Origin: Acinetobacter pollinis
GTDB taxonomy: Bacteria > Pseudomonadota > Gammaproteobacteria > Pseudomonadales > Moraxellaceae
Length of the DNA stretch: 41,773 nt
NCBI RefSeq assembly: GCF_015627175.1
Contig: NZ_VTDQ01000020.1
Coordinates: 1 to 41,773 of the forward strand
Direction: 5' to 3'
Both the position numbers and the translations under genes were made by a program. A model generated the notes under the pieces. It saw nothing but the letters and a program-made list of their open reading frames with translations. It ran no database searches and was not told where the DNA came from. This document shows, in pieces, positions 9,647 to 18,551 of this stretch; positions within the stretch are counted from its first letter, which is position 1; every line of letters starts with the position of its first letter.

Positions 9647-12481
9647 TTATTCAGCTTCAATCGCCAACGCGTCAGAAATAAGCTGAGCTTGTTGTTTTGC
9701 ATGCAAATACGGTGAACCACACGCAGGCGCTGCCGAAGCTTCGCGTCCTGCGAAATGAACTTTAATTTGTTTTCCTGTACTCATAAATCCGTCAAATAGA
9801 CGTGGTGCAATAAAGTGCCAAGCACCTTGGTTTTGTGGTTCTTCTTGACACCACACCACATCTTTTACATTCGGATAAGCGTCAAGTACTTCAGCTAAAC
9901 GTTGTGCTGGATATGGATACAATTGTTCTACACGTACAACTGCAACATTTTCCAGATTGACTTCACGGCGTTTTTCTAAAATATCGTAGTAAACCTTACC
10001 ACCACACAGTACGACACGATTTACATTCGCTTTATTTAATGGGTCTACATCATCAATAACTGTTTGGAATTGGCCATGTGCAAGTTCTTCTAAACTTGAA
10101 ACAGCCAACTTATGGCGTAATAACGACTTAGGTGACATTACAATAAGTGGTTTACGTAACGGACGAACAACTTGGCGACGTAAAAGATGGAAAATTTGTG
10201 CTGGTGTGGTTGGTGTTACCACCTGCATGTTGTCTTCAGCACACAATTGTAAGAAACGCTCTAAACGTGCAGACGAATGTTCAGGTCCCTGACCTTCGAA
10301 TCCATGCGGTAAAAGCATTGCTAAACCACATACACGCTCCCACTTCGTTTCACCAGATGCGATAAACTGGTCAATGACGACCTGTGCACAGTTTGCAAAG
10401 TCACCAAATTGTGCTTCCCAAACGACCAAGGCATGTGGTTGTGTTGTTGCATAACCATATTCAAATGCAAGCACAGCTTCTTCAGAAAGTAATGAATCCC
10501 AAAGTGCAAAACGTGGCTGATTTTGTTTAATGTGACAAAGTGGTAGGTATTCTGAACCATCTTTTTGATTGTGAAGTTTTGCATGACGATGTGAAAATGT
10601 CCCACGTCCAACATCTTCACCACTAATACGAACTAAATAACCATCATCTAAAATTGTGGCATATGCTAAGGTTTCAGCAGCTCCCCAATTTAATGGCGTT
10701 TCACCTGTTTGCATTTTCAAACGTTCGTCAATCACTTTAGATACCTGACGTTGCATTTCAAAACCTTCAGGTAATGTATGCATTCTACGACCAAGCTCTT
10801 TCAAACGCTCAATATCGAATGAAGTATCCCAATTATCGGTATAATCTAGACCAAGATACGGCTTCCAGTCGACAAACATTTTCTTGTTTGGTTCAAGCAC
10901 CAAGGCATTTGCAACGTGCTTACCTGCTTCCAAGTCTGAGCGGTAATGCTCAATCATTTTGTCAGCTTCACCACGGTCTAAAACTTGTTCTTGTACCAAT
11001 TTATCTGCATATAGTGTACGTGTGGTTGGCTTCTTGCTAATCACTTTATACATCATCGGCTGAGTTGCAGAAGGCTCATCAGCTTCATTATGACCACGAC
11101 GACGATAACAGAATAAATCGATCACAACATCTTTACGGAATGTATGACGGAAATCATGTGCAAGCTGAGAAATAAATACAACAGCTTCAGGATCATCACC
11201 ATTTACATGGAAAATTGGTGACTGAACCATTTTTGCAATATCTGTGCAGTATTCAGTTGAACGCGCATCTTTAGGATTTGATGTTGTGAAACCAACTTGG
11301 TTGTTCACCACAATATGAACTGTACCACCTACCGTATAGCCACGAGTTTGTGACATTTGGAAGGTCTCCATATTCACACCCTGACCAGCAAATGCAGCAT
11401 CGCCATGTACAATAATTGGTAGAACATCATCACCGCCAATATCTTTACGACGAACTTGGCGTGCTCTTACCGAACCTTCTACAACAGGGCCAACAATCTC
11501 TAAATGCGACGGGTTAAATGCAAGTGCCAAATGCACTTCACCACCAGGTGTGACCACATTTGAAGAAAAACCTTGGTGATACTTCACATCACCAGAACCT
11601 TTTTTAGTCAGCGACTTTCCTTCAAACTCACCGAAAAGATCTGCTGGGTTTTTACCCATAATATTAACAAGTAAATTTAAACGACCACGGTGAGGCATCC
11701 CAATAACGACTTCTTTACAGCCGACTGCACCTGCACGTTGGATCAATTCATTTACCATAGGAATAAAAGATTCACCACCTTCCACACCAAAGCGTTTTGC
11801 ACCAACGTATTTATTGCCTAAATATTTTTCTAAACCTTCAGCAGCAGTTAGACGTTCCAAGACGTGCTTTTTTTGACCTGCTGAGAAATTAAATTGACCA
11901 CGTGCACCTTCTAGACGCTGTTGAATCCAACGCTTCTCTACAGTATTTACGATGTGCATGTATTCGGCACCAATAGACTGACAGTAGGTTGCTTCCATTG
12001 CATCTACCATTTCGCCTAGCGTTGCTTCACTTTTGCCAATCGCTAAATTACCTGTATTAAAGATCGTATCTAGATCAGATTTAGTTAAACCATGTGCGCC
12101 TAACTCTAAATCTGGTACTTCTTCACGATCTGCAATACCTAAAGGATCGAGATGTGCTTTTTGATGACCACGGTTACGATACGCTGCGATGAGTTGTAAT
12201 ACACCCACTTGGCGGCGTTCATGCTCTGTACTTACTGTACTTTGTACAATTGGTTGTCCACGATTTGAATTACGACCGAGTAATAGAAATTGTTCACGCA
12301 CAGATCCGTGTGGTTGATCGCCCTTAGGGTATTTATCGAAATATTTACGCCAGTCTTCACTGACTGTAGATGGAGAAGTTAAGTACTGCTCATATAGTTG
12401 TTCAATATATGCTGCACTATCAGCTGAAAGTTCAGTATCGAGACGCAGTGCGTCAGCAACTTCTTGCATTTTTGGACCCAT
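9647..12481 (-). CDS. sucA: 2-oxoglutarate dehydrogenase E1 component
   Basis: This thiamine-diphosphate enzyme decarboxylates 2-oxoglutarate and succinylates the lipoyl arm of SucB. At 944 residues it is close to the E. coli protein (933). The N-terminal region LSADSAAYIEQLYEQY...WRKYFDKY is typical of SucA. GMPHRGRLNLL and GDAAFAGQGVNMET are the conserved TPP-side motifs, and RRRGHNEADEPSATQP is another family hallmark. The C-terminal transketolase-like domain includes LLPHGFEGQGPEHSSARLERFL. The start is uncertain: ATG 12481 follows AAGGA closely, whereas ATG 12469 gives the start MQEVADALRL that I remember for Acinetobacter. It is the first gene of its operon; a promoter candidate lies near 12640 and a 14-bp palindrome in the leader. 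Confidence 0.97.
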   Translation of the reverse strand: MGPKMQEVADALRLDTELSADSAAYIEQLYEQYLTSPSTVSEDWRKYFDKYPKGDQPHGSVREQFLLLGRNSNRGQPIVQSTVSTEHERRQVGVLQLIAAYRNRGHQKAHLDPLGIADREEVPDLELGAHGLTKSDLDTIFNTGNLAIGKSEATLGEMVDAMEATYCQSIGAEYMHIVNTVEKRWIQQRLEGARGQFNFSAGQKKHVLERLTAAEGLEKYLGNKYVGAKRFGVEGGESFIPMVNELIQRAGAVGCKEVVIGMPHRGRLNLLVNIMGKNPADLFGEFEGKSLTKKGSGDVKYHQGFSSNVVTPGGEVHLALAFNPSHLEIVGPVVEGSVRARQVRRKDIGGDDVLPIIVHGDAAFAGQGVNMETFQMSQTRGYTVGGTVHIVVNNQVGFTTSNPKDARSTEYCTDIAKMVQSPIFHVNGDDPEAVVFISQLAHDFRHTFRKDVVIDLFCYRRRGHNEADEPSATQPMMYKVISKKPTTRTLYADKLVQEQVLDRGEADKMIEHYRSDLEAGKHVANALVLEPNKKMFVDWKPYLGLDYTDNWDTSFDIERLKELGRRMHTLPEGFEMQRQVSKVIDERLKMQTGETPLNWGAAETLAYATILDDGYLVRISGEDVGRGTFSHRHAKLHNQKDGSEYLPLCHIKQNQPRFALWDSLLSEEAVLAFEYGYATTQPHALVVWEAQFGDFANCAQVVIDQFIASGETKWERVCGLAMLLPHGFEGQGPEHSSARLERFLQLCAEDNMQVVTPTTPAQIFHLLRRQVVRPLRKPLIVMSPKSLLRHKLAVSSLEELAHGQFQTVIDDVDPLNKANVNRVVLCGGKVYYDILEKRREVNLENVAVVRVEQLYPYPAQRLAEVLDAYPNVKDVVWCQEEPQNQGAWHFIAPRLFDGFMSTGKQIKVHFAGREASAAPACGSPYLHAKQQAQLISDALAIEAE

Positions 12482-12524
12482 TTCCTTGTTGCAAAAACAT
12501 TTACAGGCTACTCGTGAAGCAACC

Positions 12525-12538
12525 CATGATCGATCATG
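12525..12538. promoter_or_regulatory. 14-bp palindrome in the sucA leader
   Basis: CATGATCGATCATG is a perfect palindrome located 44-57 bases upstream of the sucA ATG, between the start codon and the candidate promoter. It could bind a dimeric regulator or fold in the mRNA. Confidence 0.35.
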
Positions 12539-12629
12539 TCAATAGTTGAAAATACGATTAACATTATGCCCGACTAGAGTAATATTTGTTGAATATAGGC
12601 CTCGTATTAGATCAAATACTCACCTAACA

Positions 12630-12657
12630 CTTATAATGAGACATCAATCTCACTCAA
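12630..12657 (-). promoter_or_regulatory. Candidate sucA promoter
   Basis: On the minus strand, TTGAGT, a 16-base spacer and TATAAG. The predicted transcript would start near 12623 and have a leader of about 140 nt. A second, poorer candidate (TTCAAC-19-CATAAT) lies at 12563-12593. Confidence 0.45.
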
Positions 12658-12980
12658 CATCACTCATTTATATACCCAGTTTTACACTGTGCAATTTTTA
12701 CTAATCGACTTAGAAAAAATAAACCACTATTTAGCTTTTCTAAAGCGACTCAATCCTTGTGTACACTTTACTGTTTTTTCATACTATCTAGCATGGCTAA
12801 GCTGGCTTTTTTCAATGTTCTTGCCTAGAAATTCTATCACAGGTATTTTCGCTTTTTATGCCTTTTGTCATCAGGATTTCATGAATAAAAGGTGTATGTT
12901 TATCACTATTTCTAATGTTGAGCTTAGTACACATTTTTTTCAAGAAAAACAAACGCATTACAGGCTTTCATTTACATAAA

Positions 12981-13010
12981 TAAAATAAAAGCGCACCCAA
13001 GTGCGCTCTT
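12981..13010 (-). terminator. Terminator of the sdhCDAB operon
   Basis: On the minus strand AGCGCAC pairs with GTGCGCT around loop TTGG, followed by TTTATTTTATTT. It begins 13 bases after the sdhB stop and separates sdhCDAB from sucAB-lpd. Confidence 0.85.
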
Positions 13011-13022
13011 ATTTACAACTCG

Positions 13023-13736
13023 TTACCCTGCTTGATCTAAAAGCATATTACGAATGTGACCAATTGCCTTGGTTGGGTTTAAACCTTTAGGGCAAACAGA
13101 TACACAATTCATAATACCTTTACAACGGAATAAGCTAAATGGATCGTCTAAACGTGAAAGACGATCTGCTGTTGCTGTATCACGAGAATCGATAATAAAA
13201 CGATATGCATTTAACAATGCAGATGGGCCGAGGAATTTATCTGGGTTCCACCAAAATGAAGGACAAGATGTCGAACAACATGCACATAAGATACATTCAT
13301 ACAGACCATTTAAATGATCACGCTCTTCTGGTGTCTGTAAGCGCTCTTTTGGCGGTGCAGGCTGATTATTAATTAAGAAAGGTTGAATCTTGTCATATTG
13401 ATCATAGAACTGATTCATATCTACAACAAGGTCTTTAATTACAGGTAGACCTGGCAGTGGACGAATGACTATTTTCTCTGGTAAACCATTTAGATTTTGC
13501 AAACAAGCCAAACCATTTTTACCATTAATATTGACACCATCCGAACCACAAATACCTTCACGACAAGAACGTCTAAACGTTAACGTTTCATCTTGAATTT
13601 TTAGGGCCAACAACGCATCTAACAACATACGATGCTTCTCAGTCAACTCTAACTTAAATGTCTGCATATATGGCGCTTTATCCTTATCAGGATCATAGCG
13701 GTAGATTTCGAAAGTACGTGTTCCTCTACTACTCAT
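13023..13736 (-). CDS. sdhB: Succinate dehydrogenase iron-sulfur subunit
   Basis: This subunit carries electrons from the flavin in SdhA to quinone at the membrane. The 237-residue protein (E. coli has 238) contains the [2Fe-2S] motif C-R-E-G-I-C-G-S-D with the later Cys in NGLACLQ. It also has the two C-terminal ferredoxin-type clusters: CILCACCSTSCP and CKGIMNCVSVCPKGLNP. The Trp of SFWWN, near the quinone site, is present. The ATG at 13736 follows GGGAG at a 6-base spacing; a longer open frame into sdhA is not the start. The sdhA stop lies 13 bases upstream, so translation is probably coupled. It is the last gene of sdhCDAB, followed by a strong terminator. Confidence 0.97.
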   Translation of the reverse strand: MSSRGTRTFEIYRYDPDKDKAPYMQTFKLELTEKHRMLLDALLALKIQDETLTFRRSCREGICGSDGVNINGKNGLACLQNLNGLPEKIVIRPLPGLPVIKDLVVDMNQFYDQYDKIQPFLINNQPAPPKERLQTPEERDHLNGLYECILCACCSTSCPSFWWNPDKFLGPSALLNAYRFIIDSRDTATADRLSRLDDPFSLFRCKGIMNCVSVCPKGLNPTKAIGHIRNMLLDQAG

Positions 13737-13749
13737 TTCTATCTCCCAA

Positions 13750-15645
13750 TTAGAATGTACGTGGCTTCGGTTGAATAGGATCAACAGTTAACGGGCTATA
13801 CCGCACTGGCTTGTACTCTAAATGGTTATCTGCAGCATACCAAAGTGTATGTTTCATCCATTCATCATCACGGCGACCGTAAGAATATGTTGGATGATCA
13901 GCAGGTAATTCATAGTCTACAACTGTATGTGCACCGCGACACTCTTTTCGTGCTGCTGCCGAAATAAGGGTTGCTTTCGCAACTTCATACAGATTTTCTA
14001 CTTCTAGTGCTTCAATACGTGCAGTATTAAATACTTTAGATTTATCTTTTAAATGAATATTACGCACACGTGGCTCAAGTGCAAGAATCTCTTTCACACC
14101 CTTGTCTAGTAACGCTTGAGTACGGAATACACCTGCATGGTCTTGTACAATATCACGTATCGCATCTGCAACATCTTGGGCATTTTCACCAGATACGGAG
14201 TTATCTAGTTTATTTACACGCGCTAACGTCTGTTCAAGAACATTTGTTGGCAGTGGTGCATAATCATCGCCATGATGCTTAGTCACATAATCAATAATAT
14301 GCTCGCCTGCTGCTTTTCCAAATACTACGAGGTCAAGTAGAGAGTTTGTACCCAAACGATTTGCACCATGAACAGATACACATGAGCATTCACCAATCGC
14401 ATACAAGCCTTTTACAGGTTGAGTAAAGTTGCGCTGACTATTGCTTTCGTACTTATCTTCAGCAACATCATAACCTGCTTCTAAAGATGTATCTTTTTCA
14501 CCTACTGGAACAACGACTTGACCATGAATATTGGTCGGAATACCACCCATTTGATAATGAATGGTAGGCACAACAGGAATTGGTTCTTTTGTAATATCTA
14601 CGTTTGCGAACTTTTTACCAATTTCAAAAACTGATGGTAAACGCTTCATAATCGTATCTGCACCCAAATGTGTCATATCTAACAAGATATAATCACCTTT
14701 TGGCCCACACCCACGACCTTCTTTAATTTCTTGGTCCATAGAGCGAGATACAAAATCACGCGGTGCAAGGTCTTTTAATGTTGGTGCATAACGTTCCATA
14801 AATGGTTCGCCATCTTTATTTCTTAAGATTGCACCTTCACCACGACAACCTTCAGTCAGAAGTACGCCTGCGCCAGCAACGCCTGTTGGATGGAACTGCC
14901 AAAACTCCATATCTTGCAACGGAATACCAGCACGTGCAGCCATACCTAAGCCATCACCAGTGTTGATATAAGCATTGGTTGATGCACGATACACACGGCC
15001 TGCACCACCTGTTGCAAACAATGTTGCCTTAGCTTGGAATACTGCAATGTCACCAGTTTCTTGATCATACGCAGTTACACCAAGTACTTCACCCTCTTCG
15101 TTACGAATAAGGTCAAGGGCAATCCACTCTACAAAGAACTGTGTACCCATTTTTACATTGCTTTGATATAGCGTATGTAAAAGCGCATGACCTGTACGGT
15201 CAGCTGCCGCACATGCACGTGGTACGGCTTTTTCACCATAATTTGCAGAATGACCACCAAATGGGCGCTGATAAATCGTACCATCATTGTTACGGTCGAA
15301 AGGCATACCCATGTGTTCAAGTTCATAAACTACTTTAGGTGCTTCACGACACATAAATTCAATTGCATCTTGGTCACCTAACCAATCTGAACCTTTTACT
15401 GTGTCATAGAAGTGATAATGCCAATTATCTTCTTGCATGTTCCCAAGCGATGCACCAATACCACCTTGAGCAGCCACTGTATGTGAACGTGTTGGAAACA
15501 CTTTGGTAAGAACAGCAACTTTTAAACCTGCTTGAGCAAGTTGATACGCAGCTCTCATACCTGAACCACCACCACCTACGATGACAGCATCAAATGTTAA
15601 ATTTTGAATATTTGAATAATTTTCTTTGGGAGTAATTGCGCCCAT
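13750..15645 (-). CDS. sdhA: Succinate dehydrogenase flavoprotein subunit
   Basis: This is the catalytic subunit that oxidises succinate to fumarate with covalently bound FAD. The 631-residue protein has the FAD-binding VIVGGGGSGMRAAYQLAQ near residues 20-38. The flavinylation His lies in RSHTVAAQGGIGASLG, and the substrate-site residues lie in HPTGVAGAGVLLTEGCRGEG. HGANRLGTNSLLDLVVFGK is the conserved C-terminal FAD-domain motif, and HTLWYAADNHLEYKPVR is the usual C-terminal segment. The ATG at 15645 has AGGAAGA at a 7-base spacing. It is the third gene of sdhCDAB, 16 bases from sdhD and 13 bases from sdhB. Confidence 0.98.
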   Translation of the reverse strand: MGAITPKENYSNIQNLTFDAVIVGGGGSGMRAAYQLAQAGLKVAVLTKVFPTRSHTVAAQGGIGASLGNMQEDNWHYHFYDTVKGSDWLGDQDAIEFMCREAPKVVYELEHMGMPFDRNNDGTIYQRPFGGHSANYGEKAVPRACAAADRTGHALLHTLYQSNVKMGTQFFVEWIALDLIRNEEGEVLGVTAYDQETGDIAVFQAKATLFATGGAGRVYRASTNAYINTGDGLGMAARAGIPLQDMEFWQFHPTGVAGAGVLLTEGCRGEGAILRNKDGEPFMERYAPTLKDLAPRDFVSRSMDQEIKEGRGCGPKGDYILLDMTHLGADTIMKRLPSVFEIGKKFANVDITKEPIPVVPTIHYQMGGIPTNIHGQVVVPVGEKDTSLEAGYDVAEDKYESNSQRNFTQPVKGLYAIGECSCVSVHGANRLGTNSLLDLVVFGKAAGEHIIDYVTKHHGDDYAPLPTNVLEQTLARVNKLDNSVSGENAQDVADAIRDIVQDHAGVFRTQALLDKGVKEILALEPRVRNIHLKDKSKVFNTARIEALEVENLYEVAKATLISAAARKECRGAHTVVDYELPADHPTYSYGRRDDEWMKHTLWYAADNHLEYKPVRYSPLTVDPIQPKPRTF

Positions 15646-15661
15646 GATGATGTCTTCCTAT

Positions 15662-16030
15662 CTATCGGTTTGCCCAAAAAATCTGGATACCCCAGATTGC
15701 ATAAACGAATACAGCAATAATTACTGCTGTCGTCAGAACCAAGCGCAAACCCGATGCAGATGGCCCCATGTGACGTGTCGTAACATAGTCCGTAAAGACC
15801 TGCCACATACCAATCCATCCATGAGCAACTAAAGAAAGAATCGCAAGCAATGAGAAAATCTTCATTGGAAGCGTCATCATAAAACCAGACCATTGCTCAT
15901 AGCTAAAACCGCTATGACACAAAATCCATCCAAAAACAATTACAGTATATGCTGCTAAAACGATAGCACTCACACGTTGAATAAACCAATCACGTGAGCC
16001 GGAGCCTGTTAAACCTGTAGCACTTTTCAT
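15662..16030 (-). CDS. sdhD: Succinate dehydrogenase membrane anchor subunit SdhD
   Basis: This is a small membrane anchor that with SdhC binds haem b and quinone. The 122-residue protein has three hydrophobic helices, at about residues 20-40 (VSAIVLAAYTVIVFGWIL), 50-73 (TLPMKIFSLLAILSLVAHGWIGM) and 93-116. The HGWIGMWQVFTDY segment carries the usual haem/quinone-side residues. I placed the start at ATG 16030, where the sdhC stop and this start overlap as TAATG, a typical coupling arrangement. An in-frame ATG 15 bases upstream would extend it into sdhC. It sits between sdhC and sdhA in the order expected for sdhCDAB. Confidence 0.92.
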   Translation of the reverse strand: MKSATGLTGSGSRDWFIQRVSAIVLAAYTVIVFGWILCHSGFSYEQWSGFMMTLPMKIFSLLAILSLVAHGWIGMWQVFTDYVTTRHMGPSASGLRLVLTTAVIIAVFVYAIWGIQIFWANR

Positions 16031-16422
16031 TAGATTACGATCCATATAAACGCTGCGATTATCCCAATCGCAGACAAGCCCAATGAAACTGTAGCTGCCA
16101 CTCGACCACTCTGTAGTTCCTCATTAAATCCGAGATCTGCAAGCAAGTGTTTAATTCCCATAATGAAATGGTAAATTAATCCTGCAACAAAAGCCCAAAC
16201 AATAAGGCGTACGAAGAAACTTCCAAAAATTTGTTCTTTCACATAAGTAAAGCCTTCAGGAGAAGACAATGACTTATCCAATATCCATAAAAGTACTGGA
16301 ACCAACAAGAATACGATTACACCAGACAAACGGTGTAGGATTGATGCAATAGCCACGGGAGAGCGTAAATTAACCGCTAACACCTGTCCCATGGACAAAT
16401 TGACAGGTCTGTTGCTTTTCAC
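16030..16422 (-). CDS. sdhC: Succinate dehydrogenase cytochrome b556 subunit SdhC
   Basis: This is a membrane anchor and haem b ligand subunit of complex II. The 130-residue protein has the family motif RPVNLS...SPVAIASILHRLSG, in which the SILHR segment is characteristic, and three transmembrane helices. The haem-ligand His lies in YHFIMGIKHLLADLG. I chose GTG 16422, because AGGA lies 8 bases before it and it gives MKSNRPVNL as I remember for the genus; ATG 16431 three codons upstream is nearly on top of the AGGA. The 3' end overlaps the sdhD start. The leader holds two strong palindromes and a near-consensus promoter. Confidence 0.92.
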   Translation of the reverse strand: MKSNRPVNLSMGQVLAVNLRSPVAIASILHRLSGVIVFLLVPVLLWILDKSLSSPEGFTYVKEQIFGSFFVRLIVWAFVAGLIYHFIMGIKHLLADLGFNEELQSGRVAATVSLGLSAIGIIAAFIWIVI

Positions 16423-16441
16423 AGCGGGCATCCTGTAAGTA

Positions 16442-16460
16442 AAAACTCCCTCTGGAGTTT
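16442..16460 (-). promoter_or_regulatory. Terminator-like hairpin just before sdhC
   Basis: In the sense (minus) strand AAACTCC and GGAGTTT form a 7-bp stem with a 4-base loop, followed by TT and then ACTTACAGG, the ribosome-binding region. It ends about 20 bases before the start codon and could attenuate transcription or mask translation. Confidence 0.45.
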
Positions 16461-16492
16461 GTTAGATTAATTCAAAGGAAAGCTAGCATATT

Positions 16493-16513
16493 ATTTAGGC
16501 ATCATGCCTAAAT
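16493..16513. promoter_or_regulatory. 21-base inverted repeat in the sdhC leader
   Basis: ATTTAGGCAT and ATGCCTAAAT are perfect 10-base arms around a single C. It lies 12-32 bases downstream of the predicted transcription start of sdhC, so it can be either an operator or an mRNA hairpin. Confidence 0.5.
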
Positions 16514-16531
16514 TCTTTTCTATGTCCGAGA

Positions 16532-16560
16532 ATTATAGAACGCCTATTGACAAATTTCAA
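16532..16560 (-). promoter_or_regulatory. sdhC promoter
   Basis: On the minus strand TTGAAA, an exact 17-base spacer and TATAAT. The transcript would start near 16525, with a leader of about 100 nt before sdhC. Confidence 0.7.
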
Positions 16561-17152
16561 ACAAGGTTCTTGCCCTAAAATCACTCAATTTTAGTTAAAT
16601 AATAATCATTTATAAAAACCAAATGTGTCCCTAAACCGTATTTAAATCGTCCAAAATCAATCATCTATTTTTATTTTTAAATACTTATATTTTCTCATAT
16701 ATTGATATATTGCATATTTTTAGTGACTTTTTTTATCTTTATTTTTTTTTGATTCAAAATTGTTTTTTTGCGTTTCAGAAGAATTAATGCTTGTTTTATT
16801 TAAGCTTATCTCATAAATATGATGTTTTTATGAAAATAAGCGATCTTTTTTTAATCTTTTTTTTGACAAAAAATACCAGCGTTACAAAAATGTTTTACTA
16901 AATATTTCTGTGTTCCAAACCTTTATTTTTATATAGGTTCAGCCCTCTACTGTCTAAAAAAAATACATATTTTGGTCAGTTTTACTCTGTATTTTCTCAC
17001 TTATAAAAAATAAATTACTATATTTTTTCCCCTATCTTGCTGTACATTGAGAACTATAAGGACGTGATATGTTCATTTTGCATACAAGATAAAAAGGGAA
17101 ATTCATTAAAAACTCCCATGCAGAGTGCAAACACAGGCAGTGACAAGAGGCT

Positions 17153-17180
17153 GCTTTATCCAGCTTATGCCAGATAAAGC
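17153..17180 (+). promoter_or_regulatory. Hairpin in the gltA leader
   Basis: GCTTTATC and GATAAAGC form an 8-bp stem with a 12-base loop, 46 bases before the gltA start. No T-run follows, so it is a leader structure and not a terminator. Confidence 0.45.
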
Positions 17181-17225
17181 GACTAAACATATCGGATTAC
17201 ATTCACCAGGACAGGAGATCTATGA

Positions 17226-18500
17226 ATGTCTGAAGCAAATACTAAGAAAGCCACACTCAAACTTAATGGACAAGAAATAGAGTTACCCATTTACAGTGGT
17301 ACATTAGGCCCAGACGTTATTGATGTTAAGGATGTCCTTGCGTCAGGACACTTCACTTTTGATCCTGGCTTCATGGCAACAGCATCTTGCGAATCAAAAA
17401 TTACTTATATTGATGGCAATGCAGGAATTTTACTGCATCGTGGCTACCCAATTGATCAACTGGCAACAAAAACAGACTATTTAGAAACATGCTATTTATT
17501 ATTAAATGGCGAATTACCGACACCTGAACAGAAAAAAGAATTTGATAGTCAGGTTCGTAACCATACTATGGTACACGATCAAGTCAGCCGTTTCTTTAAT
17601 GGTTTCCGTCGCGATGCACACCCTATGGCAATTATGGTAGGTGTTGTTGGCGCGCTTTCTGCGTTTTATCACAACAATCTCGACTTAGATGATGTAAACC
17701 ATCGTGAAATTACAGCTATTCGCCTAATTGCAAAAGTACCTACGCTTGCAGCATGGAGCTACAAGTATACTGTAGGGCAACCATTTATTTATCCTAGAAA
17801 TGACTTAGATTATGCAGAAAACTTTTTGCATATGATGTTTGCAACACCTGCCGATCGTGACTATAAGGTAAATCCAATTCTTGCAAAAGCTATGGATCGT
17901 ATCTTTACATTACATGCAGACCATGAGCAAAATGCGTCTACGTCTACAGTACGTTTAGCAGGTTCTACTGGTGCTAACCCTTACGCATGTATTTCAGCAG
18001 GAATTGCAGCACTTTGGGGGCCTGCACATGGTGGTGCAAACGAAGCTGTTTTAAAAATGCTTGATGAAATTGGTTCAGTTGAAAACGTTGCAACGTTCAT
18101 GGAGAAAGTTAAAACCAAAGAAGTTAAACTGATGGGCTTTGGCCACCGTGTTTATAAAAACTTCGACCCTCGTGCTAAAGTCATGAAAGAAACCTGTGAT
18201 GAAGTACTGGGTGCATTAGGTATTAATGATCCGCAACTTGAACTTGCTATGGAACTCGAACGAATTGCTCTTTCAGATGAATACTTTATCAAACGCAATT
18301 TATATCCAAATGTAGACTTTTATTCAGGAATTATCTTAAAAGCAATTGGTATTCCTACCTCTATGTTTACTGTTATTTTTGCGCTTGCACGTACTATTGG
18401 GTGGATTACACACTGGTTAGAAATGCAATCGACAGCTCATAAAATTGGTCGTCCACGTCAACTCTATACTGGCGAAACACAACGAGATATTCAACGCTAA
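17226..18500 (+). CDS. gltA: Citrate synthase (type II)
   Basis: This enzyme condenses acetyl-CoA and oxaloacetate into citrate, the entry step of the TCA cycle. At 424 residues it has the length of the Gram-negative, NADH-sensitive hexameric type. [24 protein letters not shown] is family-typical (first 20 residues shown by position about 38-61), [15 protein letters not shown] contains one active-site His, and [15 protein letters not shown] contains the second His; the catalytic Asp lies in NVDFYSGI. The ATG at 17226 has AGGAG at an 8-base spacing. A second ATG 4 bases upstream, in another frame, opens a three-codon frame that overlaps this start. It is divergent from sdhCDAB, which places citrate synthase and complex II side by side. 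Confidence 0.98.
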   Translation: MSEANTKKATLKLNGQEIELPIYSGTLGPDVIDVKDVLASGHFTFDPGFMATASCESKITYIDGNAGILLHRGYPIDQLATKTDYLETCYLLLNGELPTPEQKKEFDSQVRNHTMVHDQVSRFFNGFRRDAHPMAIMVGVVGALSAFYHNNLDLDDVNHREITAIRLIAKVPTLAAWSYKYTVGQPFIYPRNDLDYAENFLHMMFATPADRDYKVNPILAKAMDRIFTLHADHEQNASTSTVRLAGSTGANPYACISAGIAALWGPAHGGANEAVLKMLDEIGSVENVATFMEKVKTKEVKLMGFGHRVYKNFDPRAKVMKETCDEVLGALGINDPQLELAMELERIALSDEYFIKRNLYPNVDFYSGIILKAIGIPTSMFTVIFALARTIGWITHWLEMQSTAHKIGRPRQLYTGETQRDIQR

Positions 18501-18507
18501 TTATAGT

Positions 18508-18541
18508 AAAAAAAAGCTGCCTTATTGGCAGCTTTTTTATT
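18508..18541 (+). terminator. Bidirectional terminator between gltA and bfr
   Basis: AAAAAGCTGCC pairs perfectly with GGCAGCTTTTT around loop ttatt, followed by TTAT. It lies after gltA and in front of the convergent bfr stop. Confidence 0.9.
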
Positions 18542-18551
18542 CAAATAAAAA

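Larger units (their letters stand above)
12482..13022. other. 541-base gap between sdhB and sucA
   Basis: The sucA-proximal part (to about 12660) holds the leader palindrome and promoter candidates, and 12981-13010 holds the sdhB terminator. Between about 12660 and 12980 I see no convincing gene. A 96-codon frame on the plus strand (12689-12979) starts with GTG, lacks a Shine-Dalgarno sequence and has a composition like random AT-rich DNA. Confidence 0.5.
16423..17225. other. About 800-base divergent region between sdhC and gltA
   Basis: The sdhC-proximal third holds the sdhC promoter and two palindromes. From 16600 to 17040 the DNA is very AT-rich with long T-runs and contains no credible open reading frame on either strand. 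The gltA-proximal part has a hairpin at 17153-17180. A TTGACA at 16863 has no good -10. TTTACT-15-TATAAA near 16981 is a weak gltA promoter candidate; I do not assign it. Confidence 0.6.

Noticed and set aside
12563..12593. Second sucA promoter (TTCAAC-19-CATAAT)
   Set aside because: Spacer too long and both hexamers poor; the site at 12630-12657 fits better.
12689..12979. 96-codon open frame on the plus strand between sdhB and sucA
   Set aside because: GTG start without Shine-Dalgarno sequence, rich in F, L, Y, H and C like untranslated AT-rich DNA; overlaps the promoter-proximal gap. I treat it as noise.
16863..16895. TTGACA as a promoter inside the sdhC-gltA gap
   Set aside because: A perfect -35, but no -10 at 15-19 bases; runs of A and T make chance matches likely.
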